Positions 1 through 7,959 of a stretch of DNA of 64,000 nucleotides are shown one piece after another; positions within the stretch are counted from its first letter, which is position 1; each line of letters begins with the position of its first letter. This DNA comes from Pseudomonas migulae NBRC 103157. Lineage in GTDB: Bacteria > Pseudomonadota > Gammaproteobacteria > Pseudomonadales > Pseudomonadaceae. The stretch covers positions 62,001 to 126,000 of the forward strand of contig NZ_BDAG01000015.1 in the NCBI RefSeq assembly GCF_002091715.1, read 5' to 3'. The notes under the pieces are model-generated. The model searched no databases and was not told the DNA's origin. It saw only the letters and a program-made list of their open reading frames with translations. A program made the position numbers and the translations under genes.

Positions 1-44
1 TCAGAATGCCTGTACGTTCACGCGCGTATTGAAGGATCGCAGAA

Positions 45-1097
45 ATGACTAGTGTCAAGATTGGCGAGCGCCTGATCGGTGCCGAAGCGCCACCGTTCAT
101 CATTGCCGAGATGAGTGGCAACCATAACCAGTCCCTTGAGATGGCGCTGCAGATCGTCGAGGCAGCGGCCAAGGCCGGCGCGCATGCGTTGAAGCTGCAA
201 ACCTACACCGCCGAGACCATGACCCTGGACCTGTCCGAAGGTGAGTTCTTCATCAGGGATCCTGAGAGCCTCTGGGCGGGCTCCTCGTTGTACTCGCTGT
301 ATGAGAAGGCCCATACGCCATGGGAATGGCATGCGCCGATTTTTGCCCGTGCCAAGGAGTTGGGCATGCTGGCGTTCTCGACCCCCTTCGATGACACCGC
401 CGTGGACTTCCTCGAAAGCCTTGACGTGCCAGCCTACAAAATAGCCAGTTTCGAAAATACTGACTTGCCGCTGATTCGACGGGTCGCCGCCACTGGCAAG
501 CCACTGATCATCTCCACTGGCATGGCCAGCCTCGCGGAACTCGACGAAACCGTACGCACCGCCCGCGAGGCTGGTTGCAAGGATCTGGTGTTGCTCAAGT
601 GCACCAGCACGTATCCGGCGACACCAGCGAACAGCAACGTGCGGACTATTCCACATCTGCGCGAAATGTTTGGCTGTGAAGTGGGCCTGTCTGACCACAC
701 CATGGGCGTCGGGGTTTCCGTTGCCGCTGTGGCGTTGGGGGCTACGGTGGTGGAAAAACATTTCACCCTCGACCGTACCGCCGGCGGGGTGGACGCCAGC
801 TTCTCACTGGAGCCAGCGGAGATGGCCAGCCTGGTGATTGAAACCGAACGAGCCTGGCAGTCCATGGGGCAGGTGCATTACGGCGTCACCGCAGCCGAAC
901 GCAAGTCCCTTGTGTATCGCCGTTCGCTCTATGTCACTCAGGACATGGCTGCTGGCGAACCCTTCACGGCGGCTAATATGCGGGCCATTCGTCCGGGCCT
1001 TGGACTGGCCCCCAAACACACCGAAAACCTTCTGGGCCGCCATGCCCGTTCGGCTATCAAACGTGGGACGCCGCTCGATTGGTCGTTGGTCGAATAA
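45..1097 (+). CDS. pseI: Pseudaminic acid synthase PseI (NeuB family)
   Basis: A 350-residue NeuB-family enzyme that condenses phosphoenolpyruvate with a 6-deoxy-di-acetamido hexose to make a nonulosonic acid, here most likely pseudaminic acid for flagellin glycosylation. The N-terminal TIM-barrel carries family signatures (IIAEMSGNHNQ near residue 20, KLQTYTAETM near 50, AFSTPFD near 110, the GLSDHT and EKHFTLDR blocks near 215-245). A SAF/antifreeze-like domain covers about residues 290-350, beginning at the RRSLY motif. Length is normal. The ATG is preceded by AGGA. An upstream frame stops at position 32, so it probably continues an operon that begins outside the window. PseI rather than sialic or legionaminic acid synthase is inferred from overall resemblance and from the flagellar context. 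Confidence 0.9.
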   Translation: MTSVKIGERLIGAEAPPFIIAEMSGNHNQSLEMALQIVEAAAKAGAHALKLQTYTAETMTLDLSEGEFFIRDPESLWAGSSLYSLYEKAHTPWEWHAPIFARAKELGMLAFSTPFDDTAVDFLESLDVPAYKIASFENTDLPLIRRVAATGKPLIISTGMASLAELDETVRTAREAGCKDLVLLKCTSTYPATPANSNVRTIPHLREMFGCEVGLSDHTMGVGVSVAAVALGATVVEKHFTLDRTAGGVDASFSLEPAEMASLVIETERAWQSMGQVHYGVTAAERKSLVYRRSLYVTQDMAAGEPFTAANMRAIRPGLGLAPKHTENLLGRHARSAIKRGTPLDWSLVE

Positions 1098-1325
1098 CCG
1101 CTCTTGGGGCCGATTCGGCAAAATAGCGTGACCTGCGAGTCATAACGCGCATCTTCACTGTATTGTATTGATCGGGAAGGTGGCGCCTGAGGCCGGTCTG
1201 GCTCGGTGATAGCCCTTTATTCTTCCCGTTGTCGCCGCCTCGAGGTGACGTTTTTCTCTGTTTGTCGGCGCCCCTCGAATCATTACGAGCGGTGGTATTG
1301 GGCTGTTTATTATTGGGAAGCCGTA

Positions 1326-2252
1326 ATGATTGGCATAAAAAGCATTGCGAGCTACGTTCCTGTAGCCGGCGTGGACAATTACGCACAAGGTGCAAAATTC
1401 GAAAAGGATGAAGAGTTCATCCTGGGCAAGATCGGTTCGGCCTTCCTGCCACGCAAAGGTGTCGACCAGGAAACTTCCGATCTGTGCGTTGAAGCGGCCA
1501 ATGCGCTGTTTGCCAGCAACCCTGATCTGAAACGTGAATCCATCGATGCGTTGATCGTCGTCACCCAGAACGGTGACGAAGAAGGCCTGCCACACACGTC
1601 TGCCATTGTTCAGGACAAACTGGGCCTGCCGACTACCGTGGCGGCATTCGATATTTCCCTGGGCTGCTCCGGCTATGTCTATGGTATTTACGCGATCAAG
1701 GGCTTCATGGAAGCCGCCGGTCTGAAGAATGGTTTGTTGATTACAGCTGACCCGTACTCGAAGATTGTCGACCCGGAAGATCGCAACACCACCATGCTGT
1801 TCGGTGACGCGGCGACTGCTACCTGGATGGGTGAAAACCCGATCTGGGAACTGGGCAAGGCCAAGTTTGGTACTGATGGTTCCGGTGCACCGCACTTGAA
1901 GGTGACTGACGGGGTGTTCTTCATGAACGGTCGTCAGGTGTTCAACTTTGCCTTGCTCAAGGTTCCTGCGCATCTGCACGAGCTGCTGGGCGAGTCAGGA
2001 CTGAAATCCGATGACATCGATGCCTTCTGCATTCACCAGGGCAGCGCGGCGATTGTCGATGCGGTAGCACGACGCTTCGAAGGCGAGCCGGAGAAGTTCA
2101 TCAAGGACATGGTCGAGACCGGCAACACCGTATCGTCGAGCATTCCGTTACTGCTGGAAAAACACGCCCTCGACTCCAGCTGGAAACGCGTAGCGCTGAG
2201 CGGTTTCGGTGTGGGGTTATCCTGGGGTTCGGCAATTATTTATCGTCCTTGA
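1326..2252 (+). CDS. 3-oxoacyl-ACP synthase III-like protein of the flagellin glycosylation island
   Basis: A 308-residue thiolase-fold protein of the FabH/KAS III family. The Cys-His-Asn triad is intact: Cys114 in the SLGCSGY motif, His237 in CIHQGS and Asn267 in ETGNTVSS. It should therefore be able to load an acyl group and condense or transfer it. It is unlikely to be the housekeeping FabH, because it lies between pseI and a flagellin glycosyltransferase. KAS III-like genes are known in Pseudomonas flagellar glycosylation islands, where an acyl modification of the glycan sugar is suspected. The open frame extends back to 1206, but the ATG at 1326 fits the family N-terminus (MIGIKSIASYVP). 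The 228 bases before it hold no other convincing gene. A strong terminator follows. Confidence 0.85.
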   Translation: MIGIKSIASYVPVAGVDNYAQGAKFEKDEEFILGKIGSAFLPRKGVDQETSDLCVEAANALFASNPDLKRESIDALIVVTQNGDEEGLPHTSAIVQDKLGLPTTVAAFDISLGCSGYVYGIYAIKGFMEAAGLKNGLLITADPYSKIVDPEDRNTTMLFGDAATATWMGENPIWELGKAKFGTDGSGAPHLKVTDGVFFMNGRQVFNFALLKVPAHLHELLGESGLKSDDIDAFCIHQGSAAIVDAVARRFEGEPEKFIKDMVETGNTVSSSIPLLLEKHALDSSWKRVALSGFGVGLSWGSAIIYRP

Positions 2253-2282
2253 GTGAAAGTTTTTTCATAAAAAGGCCGATAC

Positions 2283-2320
2283 AAAAAAAGCGTTCAAGGG
2301 TTAACCTTGAGCGCTTTTTT
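2283..2320 (+). terminator. Rho-independent terminator, probably bidirectional
   Basis: An A-rich tract, the stem AGCGTTCAAGG / CCTTGAGCGCT around a GTTAA loop, and a run of six T residues. It lies 30 bases after the ketoacyl synthase gene and ends 23 bases before the next start, so the next gene needs its own promoter or read-through. Confidence 0.85.
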
Positions 2321-2343
2321 GCTTGGACGGAACGCGAGGCTGC

Positions 2344-3633
2344 ATGAGCGAATGGTTTGAAGGCAATGCTCAGGTGATACAGCGGCGCTGGCCGGCGCTG
2401 TATGCGCGATTGTTGATGCAAGACGGTGCGGTCCAGGTCGAGCTGCTGAAAGGTCGAGACTCGACCCTGAGTGTGGACGGCATTCAGCTCACCAGCCGCC
2501 ATGATCGTCTTCGCGAAGCCCATGTCCAGGCGGCCAGCCTGCCGCTCGACAAGCCACAGCTGCACGTCTATGGCACAGGCCTTGGGGATCTGCCTCGTGT
2601 GTTGCTGGAGCGCCCCGGGCTTGGGAAACTTTATGTACACATCCTCAATGGCGCGCTGTTCAAGCTGGTGCTGCAACTGCTTGATCATCGGGATTGGCTT
2701 GAATCTGCGCGTGTGGAGCTGCTGTTTGCCGGTGATCTCCCAGATATTTACACGCCCTTTTTTGCGTTGCCGGCCGAACTGCTGCTGGCGGATGACTTCA
2801 ATGCAAAAATTCGTGATCGGCTGGTCAGCGAAGTGAATTTGAGCTTCAACAACCGCGAGTTCGATCCGCAGTCATCGGTCATTCAGCAACGCTTGAAGGA
2901 TTGCCTGGAGGTGTTGCTCGCCGACGACGATGTGTCGCAATTGTTTGGCACCTGTGCAGATCGGGAAATCTATGTGATCGGCACCGGGCCGACTCTCGAA
3001 GGGCATTTCCAGCGGTTGGCAGCGATACGCGGGCAGGCCGAGCGGCCCCTGTTCATTTGCGTCGACACGGCGTATCGACCCTTGCGCGAGAACGGGATCA
3101 AACCGGATCTGGTGGTGAGTATCGACCAGCGCATCAGTGTTCTGCATTTACCCTCCGAAGAATCCGACGACATCCCGCTGGTGTACATGCCCCTGAGCGA
3201 TCCGCAGGTGTTGAGGGCCTGGCGGGGCAAGCGATATGGCAGTTACTCCGCCAGCCCGATTTACGCGCAATTGCGCCAGCAGCACCCGAGGGCTCAATTA
3301 CACGTGGGAGGCAGCGTGATCCACCCGGCGGTGGACTTGGCGGTGAAAATGGGTGCCGTGCGCATCACGTTGTTCGGCGCTGACTTTGCCTTTCCGATGA
3401 ACAAGACCCATACCGGCTGGAACGACGGCGACCTTGGGCCAGCGGTCAGCCAGGCTCGGTACTGGGTATTGGATGGGTGGGGTGAGCGAGTCAGGACACA
3501 GCTGAATTTCCGCAGCTACCTGTGCGTACTTGAACGTTATATCGCCAGGCACCCGCAAGTGAGTTTCTTCAACAGCAGTCGCGCGGGGGCAATGATTGCC
3601 GGGACACAGTTCAACACGGAGTTCGTGCAATGA
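2344..3633 (+). CDS. Motility accessory factor-type glycosyltransferase (DUF115/MptE-like)
   Basis: A 429-residue protein of the MAF_flag10/DUF115 (6-hydroxymethylpterin pyrophosphokinase MptE-like) family. The core starts near residue 210 with VIGTGPTLEG, followed by FICVDTAYRPL, GIKPDLVVSID and, further on, ITLFGADFAF and THTGW, the typical blocks of this fold. Maf proteins transfer nonulosonic acids onto flagellin Ser/Thr residues, which fits pseI upstream and fliC downstream. The frame opens at a TTG inside the preceding terminator (2323). The ATG at 2344 is preferred because GAGG sits 4-5 bases before it. It overlaps the next gene by four bases (ATGA), which implies translational coupling. 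The substrate assignment is inferred from context. Confidence 0.82.
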   Translation: MSEWFEGNAQVIQRRWPALYARLLMQDGAVQVELLKGRDSTLSVDGIQLTSRHDRLREAHVQAASLPLDKPQLHVYGTGLGDLPRVLLERPGLGKLYVHILNGALFKLVLQLLDHRDWLESARVELLFAGDLPDIYTPFFALPAELLLADDFNAKIRDRLVSEVNLSFNNREFDPQSSVIQQRLKDCLEVLLADDDVSQLFGTCADREIYVIGTGPTLEGHFQRLAAIRGQAERPLFICVDTAYRPLRENGIKPDLVVSIDQRISVLHLPSEESDDIPLVYMPLSDPQVLRAWRGKRYGSYSASPIYAQLRQQHPRAQLHVGGSVIHPAVDLAVKMGAVRITLFGADFAFPMNKTHTGWNDGDLGPAVSQARYWVLDGWGERVRTQLNFRSYLCVLERYIARHPQVSFFNSSRAGAMIAGTQFNTEFVQ

Positions 3634-3896
3634 ACGCCAGGTTGAAATGCATCAATGGATGCCGTCAGTGCGGCGGATTGTTCAGATTGGGGCGTGATGT
3701 CGAGGCTGCATTGATCATGGTCGATGTGTTCGATGAGGCGCAGGCGTTGGTGTTGTCTGCATCTCAGGATGTTCAACAGGCGTGGACATGCGTGTTGACC
3801 AAGATGCTGGCCTGTCAAGAGCGCCAGGATTGGTTGGGGCTTGCCGACTTCCTGGAGTACGAGTTGGTAGAGTTGCTGGAAAGTGTTCCAGCCTGA
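3630..3896 (+). CDS. Small conserved-context protein of unknown function
   Basis: An 88-residue protein I do not recognise. It is coupled to the Maf-type gene by an ATGA overlap and lies just ahead of fliC, so a role in flagellin modification or filament assembly is possible but unproven. The N-terminus has three closely spaced cysteines (CINGCRQC, spacing CX3CX2C) and one more Cys in the middle. The C-terminal half is acidic and leucine-rich (LADFLEYELVELLESVPA), probably helical. No signal peptide or membrane segment is evident. It is far too short to be a radical SAM enzyme despite the cysteine spacing. Coding status rests on the coupling and the sensible composition. Confidence 0.65.
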   Translation: MNARLKCINGCRQCGGLFRLGRDVEAALIMVDVFDEAQALVLSASQDVQQAWTCVLTKMLACQERQDWLGLADFLEYELVELLESVPA

Positions 3897-4032
3897 GGTT
3901 GGCCGGCCGCACTGGCGCGCGGGTTTGCGCCGAAGGTGGTTTTATGGCGTCATTTTTTTTGCGGTTGAGGGGCGCTAAGCCCTTGTTTTCTCGGAGGTGG
4001 CAGGGTGATGGCAATTTTTTTTAAAAAAGCCC

Positions 4033-4059
4033 TCAAGCAACCTGCCAACCCGACGATAA
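4033..4059 (+). promoter_or_regulatory. Sigma-28 (FliA) promoter of fliC
   Basis: TCAA, 15 bases, then GACGATAA, close to the FliA consensus TAAA-N15-GCCGATAA. The site ends 80 bases before the fliC start and sits in the only sizeable gap (3897-4139) between the glycosylation genes and flagellin. The fliC start has GAGG as ribosome binding site. Confidence 0.8.
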
Positions 4060-4139
4060 CTATTACGAAGGTTCTCTAGGCCATACCCGGCGGTTGCCAG
4101 GGCCGGAAGCCGCAGTACCCAACCAACGAGGAATTCGTC

Positions 4140-5000
4140 ATGGCTTTAACTGTAAACACCAACACCACGTCGTTGAACGTTCAGAAAAACCTGAACCGTG
4201 CTACCGACGCTCTGTCGACTTCGATGGCTCGCCTGTCTTCCGGCCTGAAAATTAACAGCGCTAAAGACGACGCCGCTGGCCTGCAGATCGCAACTCGCAT
4301 GACTTCGCAGATCCGTGGTGGTACTCAGGCTATCCAGAACGCCAACGACGGTATCTCCGTTGCCCAGACCGCTGAAGGCGCTCTGCAAGCATCGACCGAC
4401 ATTCTGCAGCGTATGCGTGAACTGGCTGTTAAAGCACGTAACGGCACCAACGGTACTGCTGACCAGACCGCTACCAACTCCGAATTCGGCCAGATGTCTG
4501 ACGAATTGACCCGTATCGCTGCCTCCACCAACCTGAACGGCAAAAACCTGCTGGATGGTTCGGCTGGTACCGTGCAACTGCAAGTCGGTGCCAACGTTGG
4601 CTCGGCCAACCGCATCGACCTGGTGCTGAGCTCCAAGTTCGACGCTGTCAGCCTATCGGTAGCTAGCGGTGGTGCTGGTGCTGTTGTTCTGACTGGTGCT
4701 ACCTCCGCCACTCTGTCGGCGAACATCGACAACGCGATCTCCGCGATTGACAACGCTCTGGCATCGATCAACGCCACCCGCGCAAACCTGGGTGCTTCGC
4801 AAAACCGTCTGACCAGCACCATCGCCAACCTGCAGAACATCGTGGAAAACACCACTGCAGCACAAGGTCGTGTACAAGACACCGACTTCGCCGCAGAAAC
4901 CGCGAACCTGACCAAGCAGCAAACCCTGCAACAGGCTTCTACCTCTGTTCTGGCTCAAGCCAACCAACTGCCTTCCGCTGTACTGAAACTGCTTCAGTAA
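4140..5000 (+). CDS. fliC: Flagellin FliC
   Basis: A 286-residue flagellin, exported through the flagellar type III apparatus and polymerised into the filament. The conserved N-terminal D0/D1 region (about residues 1-140; VNTNTTSLNVQKNL, then LSSGLKINSAKDDAAGLQIA) and the C-terminal D1/D0 region (about 195-286; ending SAVLKLLQ) are both complete. The central region is very short and rich in Ala, Gly, Val and Ser, so outer domains D2/D3 are essentially missing. This is the small flagellin type common in the P. fluorescens group. Ser and Thr residues in the centre are the expected acceptors for the glycan made by the upstream island. Transcription is from the FliA-like site at 4033-4059. Confidence 0.98.
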   Translation: MALTVNTNTTSLNVQKNLNRATDALSTSMARLSSGLKINSAKDDAAGLQIATRMTSQIRGGTQAIQNANDGISVAQTAEGALQASTDILQRMRELAVKARNGTNGTADQTATNSEFGQMSDELTRIAASTNLNGKNLLDGSAGTVQLQVGANVGSANRIDLVLSSKFDAVSLSVASGGAGAVVLTGATSATLSANIDNAISAIDNALASINATRANLGASQNRLTSTIANLQNIVENTTAAQGRVQDTDFAAETANLTKQQTLQQASTSVLAQANQLPSAVLKLLQ

Positions 5001-5020
5001 TTTCGGAATGAGTTCAGGCG

Positions 5021-5053
5021 GGGGAGTGTGCTGGTCACGCTCTCTCGCTTTTT
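5021..5053 (+). terminator. Possible weak terminator after fliC
   Basis: GAGTGTG and CACGCTC can pair (one G-T wobble) around a five-base loop, followed by a C/T-rich run ending in five T residues. It could end most fliC transcripts while letting some continue into flaG. The stem is short, so this is tentative. Confidence 0.4.
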
Positions 5054-5073
5054 ACGTTTAAGAGGTGATGGGC

Positions 5074-5427
5074 ATGGACATGAGCGTAAAGCTTAACGTG
5101 TCTTATCCGGCTCCCCAGCAAGCGAGTACCGTTTCGGAAAAAGCACCAGAAAAGCCTCAAGCCGACAGTGTTACTCCTGTGGCATATAAAAACGAGGATT
5201 CGGATGGCGCCAACCTGAAGCATGCGGTGCAGCAGATCGAGAAGTTTGTACAGTCGATCAAGCGCAATCTGGAGTTCTCGATAGACGAACAATCCGGAAA
5301 GGTCATCGTTAAGGTGATTGCAAGCGAGACGGGCGAAGTCGTGCGACAGATCCCTTCTGCAGAGGCCCTCAAGCTGGCAGAGAGCCTGAATAATGCGAGT
5401 CACGTATTGTTCGACGCCAAAGTCTGA
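5074..5427 (+). CDS. flaG: FlaG family flagellar protein
   Basis: A 117-residue FlaG protein; the family influences filament length and sits between fliC and fliD in Pseudomonas and Vibrio. The N-terminal 45 residues are low-complexity. The conserved FlaG core follows: QQIEKFVQSIKRNLEFSID, then the GKVIVKVI strand and EVVRQIPS. Three in-frame starts compete (GTG 5065, ATG 5068, ATG 5074). AAGAGG at 5060-5065 is best spaced for the ATG at 5074, which gives the usual MDMSVKLN start. No strong promoter is visible in the 73-base gap, so it is probably read from fliC. Confidence 0.93.
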   Translation: MDMSVKLNVSYPAPQQASTVSEKAPEKPQADSVTPVAYKNEDSDGANLKHAVQQIEKFVQSIKRNLEFSIDEQSGKVIVKVIASETGEVVRQIPSAEALKLAESLNNASHVLFDAKV

Positions 5428-5518
5428 TTTCCGATAGATGGCATGAATAATGTCTGTACGTTCTTTTGAGCGCTGGTAAAGGTCAAAAGACTGGCAGCAA
5501 CCTGGAGGGAGACACAAC

Positions 5519-6955
5519 ATGGCAAGTCCAATTTTACCGGGTACGGGCTTAGGCTCTGGCCTGCAGATCGGTGAGATCGTTACTGCGCTGGTTAACGCCG
5601 ACAAGTCGGCCAAGCAGACGCAGATCACTAACCTAACCAAAACCAACACGCTGAAGATTTCCGGTGTCGGTTCGTTGAAAAGTGCACTGACGGCCTTCCA
5701 GACGGCGCTGACCAACCTTGGCAGCAAGACCAATACTGCATTCGCGGGTTTTACGGCAACGTCCGGTACTCCATCGATCCTGGGTGCGACTTCCGATAAC
5801 ACCGCAGTTGCCGGTACCTACAGCGTTGTTGTGAATAACCTGGCCACCAGTTCGAAAGTAGCCAGTGCTTCTTTTGCCGGCGGTGCAACCAGTGCCATTC
5901 CGAGTGGTACTCTGAAAATCAGTCAGAATGGCACTGATTACAATGTCACGATTCCAGCCAGTGCGACCTTGCAGAGCACTCGCGATGCCATCAACACGGC
6001 GCAGGCGAGCAATGGTATTTCTGCGAACATCGTGACCGACAGCAACGGTGCGTCGCGTCTGGTGATCAGCTCTACCAAGACCGGTTCGGGTTCCGACCTT
6101 AAGGTCAGCGGTATTGCGGGGCTTGTAATCGATGGTACACAACCGATGGGCACCAATCCCCCGGCCTCCAGTTCAGGGGCTGTCAATGGGGTTGCCACGG
6201 ATGCAAGCCTGACGATCGATGGTCTTGCGGTGACCAGCAAGAGCAATACGGTTACCGGTGCAGTGAGTGGTTTGACTTTGAACCTGGCGTCCGTGAGCCC
6301 AGGTACTCCGCCGGCTGCTGCCACCGTTACCGTTGCGACCAATACCACCGGTTTGCAGACCTCGATTCAGTCGTTCGTTGATTCCTACAACACACTGATG
6401 AAAACCATCAATACCCTGTCCAAGGCAACACAGGACGCCGATGGCAAGCTGACGGTTTCGGCAGCGTTTACCGGCGACTCCATGCCGCGTTCGCTGATTT
6501 CCGATATCCGCAGCGTACTGACTGCACCTGGGGCGGGGGGGCCACTGGCCGTGCTGTCGCAGCTGGGTGTAATGACAGACCGCAACACCGGCAACCTCGC
6601 GTTCGACACTACCGCATTCGGCAAGACGATGGCCACCAATGGCATGAGCGGCCAGGTACAGCAGTTTTTCAATGGTACCGACGCTACCAACGGCCTGCTG
6701 GCGCGCATGGGCAAGGCTATTACGCCTTATGTGCAGACGGGTGGTTTGCTCGATCAGCGCAATACCGGCCTGCAGACCTTGAGCAAGAACCTTTCGGATC
6801 AACAGGCGGCACTGGACTTGCGTGTCACCAACCTGACGGCCACATTGACCGCCAAATACAACGCCATGGACTTGCTGGTCGGGCAAATGAAGGCCACGGG
6901 GAATAGCATCACCTCGTTCTTCAACACCTTGAACGCCCAGAAATCCAACAGCTAG
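5519..6955 (+). CDS. fliD: Flagellar filament cap protein FliD
   Basis: A 478-residue hook-associated protein 2. It forms the cap at the filament tip and drives folding of incoming flagellin; in Pseudomonas it can also act as an adhesin. The FliD N-terminal domain starts right after the start (GTGLGSGLQIGEIV), with coiled-coil-forming ends at both termini (for example LSKNLSDQQAALDLRVTNLTATLTAKYNAM, read in part, near residues 425-455) and a Ser/Thr/Ala-rich centre. GGAGGG lies 8-13 bases before the ATG. It follows flaG in the same transcription unit and is closed by a clear terminator. Confidence 0.96.
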   Translation: MASPILPGTGLGSGLQIGEIVTALVNADKSAKQTQITNLTKTNTLKISGVGSLKSALTAFQTALTNLGSKTNTAFAGFTATSGTPSILGATSDNTAVAGTYSVVVNNLATSSKVASASFAGGATSAIPSGTLKISQNGTDYNVTIPASATLQSTRDAINTAQASNGISANIVTDSNGASRLVISSTKTGSGSDLKVSGIAGLVIDGTQPMGTNPPASSSGAVNGVATDASLTIDGLAVTSKSNTVTGAVSGLTLNLASVSPGTPPAAATVTVATNTTGLQTSIQSFVDSYNTLMKTINTLSKATQDADGKLTVSAAFTGDSMPRSLISDIRSVLTAPGAGGPLAVLSQLGVMTDRNTGNLAFDTTAFGKTMATNGMSGQVQQFFNGTDATNGLLARMGKAITPYVQTGGLLDQRNTGLQTLSKNLSDQQAALDLRVTNLTATLTAKYNAMDLLVGQMKATGNSITSFFNTLNAQKSNS

Positions 6956-6969
6956 CCATGAGTGACGAC

Positions 6970-7010
6970 AAAAACCCGGCTACGCATTTCGGCGTGCGCC
7001 GGGTTTTTGT
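6970..7010 (+). terminator. Rho-independent terminator after fliD
   Basis: AAAAACCCGGC pairs with GCCGGGTTTTT around a loop that contains a smaller CGC/GCG helix, with T residues following. It separates fliC-flaG-fliD from fliS-fliT. Confidence 0.85.
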
Positions 7011-7019
7011 CTTTTGATC

Positions 7020-7046
7020 TAAAGTTTTCTGGCCCGCAGACGATAC
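7020..7046 (+). promoter_or_regulatory. Sigma-28 (FliA) promoter of fliS-fliT
   Basis: TAAA, 15 bases, then GACGATAC, one of the best FliA-type matches in the window. It is placed directly after the fliD terminator and 37 bases before fliS. It would let the chaperone genes be co-expressed with flagellin independently of read-through. Confidence 0.72.
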
Positions 7047-7083
7047 ACTGGTCATACGAGTCATTGTGGAAATGAGGTAGAAC

Positions 7084-7479
7084 ATGAATCCAATGTTAGC
7101 CCTTCGGCAATATCAGAAAGTGGGTGCGCACGCCCAGGCATCCGAAGCGAGTCCGCATCGTTTGGTGCAAATGTTGATGGAAGGTGGTCTGGACCGTATC
7201 GCCCAGGCCAAAGGCGCCATCGAGCGCAAGGATATTCCCGGCAAGTGTGTGTCGATCAGCAAGGCCATAGGCATCATCGGTGGTTTGCGTGAAGGCCTGG
7301 ATCTTGAGAACTGCGCCGATACCGTGGGCGAGCTCGACAGTCTTTATATCTACATGATGAAGCGCCTGGCCGAGGCGAACATCAGTAGTGATTCGAAGAT
7401 TCTCGAGGAGGTCGCCGGCTTGCTTCGCACGGTGAAAGAAGGCTGGGACGGTATCGCTGCGCCGGGTCCGCAGTTTTAA
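7084..7479 (+). CDS. fliS: Flagellin export chaperone FliS
   Basis: A 131-residue, mostly helical cytoplasmic chaperone that binds the FliC C-terminus, prevents early polymerisation and delivers flagellin to FlhA. The family core is present from the start (MLALRQYQKVGAHAQASEASPHRLVQML, read in part, residues 4-30), followed by the LYIYMMKRLAEAN helix near residue 95. Length is normal. It has its own FliA-like promoter and lies ten bases before fliT. Confidence 0.96.
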   Translation: MNPMLALRQYQKVGAHAQASEASPHRLVQMLMEGGLDRIAQAKGAIERKDIPGKCVSISKAIGIIGGLREGLDLENCADTVGELDSLYIYMMKRLAEANISSDSKILEEVAGLLRTVKEGWDGIAAPGPQF

Positions 7480-7489
7480 GGAGATCACC

Positions 7490-7786
7490 ATGAGTCTTGT
7501 TTTGCAGCGAATCGAAGAAACCCGTGAAGGCCTGGTCGGTGCCCTGGCCGAACGAAACTGGGAAGCCATTGGTGAATTGGACCTGGCTTGCCGTTCCTGC
7601 ATGGAAGACGTCTTGAGTGAAACTTCGGTGGACGAGGCCGCGTTGCGCGACAACCTTGAGGAGTTGCTGGGGGTCTATAAGCAGCTTTTAGAGGCGGCGA
7701 CGGGGGAGAGGCAGGCAATAGTCGATGAGATGTCGCAGATCCATCAAGCACAGAACGCAGCAAAGGTTTACCATCTGTTTGGTTAA
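7490..7786 (+). CDS. fliT: Flagellar chaperone FliT-like protein
   Basis: A 98-residue, acidic, all-helical protein in the position of fliT, where it would act as export chaperone for the FliD cap. Sequence similarity within this family is weak, so the name rests mostly on size, predicted helix content and position right after fliS (11-base gap with an AAGGAG ribosome site). The conserved-looking stretch LEELLGVYKQLLE lies near residues 62-74. In P. aeruginosa this position holds the FleP/FliT-type protein. A promoter-like gap of 173 bases follows before fleQ. Confidence 0.8.
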   Translation: MSLVLQRIEETREGLVGALAERNWEAIGELDLACRSCMEDVLSETSVDEAALRDNLEELLGVYKQLLEAATGERQAIVDEMSQIHQAQNAAKVYHLFG

Positions 7787-7959
7787 TTAATCCTCAGTTA
7801 ATACAGACCGGGTGCGCCATAAATTTGACTGTGCACGGTTTTTTGACTTAACTAGTGGCTGGTTGCAGATTTCAGGCGTCTACAGGCATAACGTGTCTGC
7901 AAGCGTCTAGCTTGCCCCCTCATTTCGGGCATTGAGTTGACTAGGGAAGTTGCTATTGC

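Noticed and set aside
1..32. Possible 3' end of an upstream gene (about ten codons ending in TGA at 30-32)
   Set aside because: The frame and position fit an operon with pseI, but ten codons cannot be identified or confirmed as coding.
7825..7853. TTGACT boxes upstream of fleQ considered as a sigma-70 promoter
   Set aside because: No adequate -10 hexamer lies 16-18 bases downstream of either box, so it is mentioned only in the fleQ entry.
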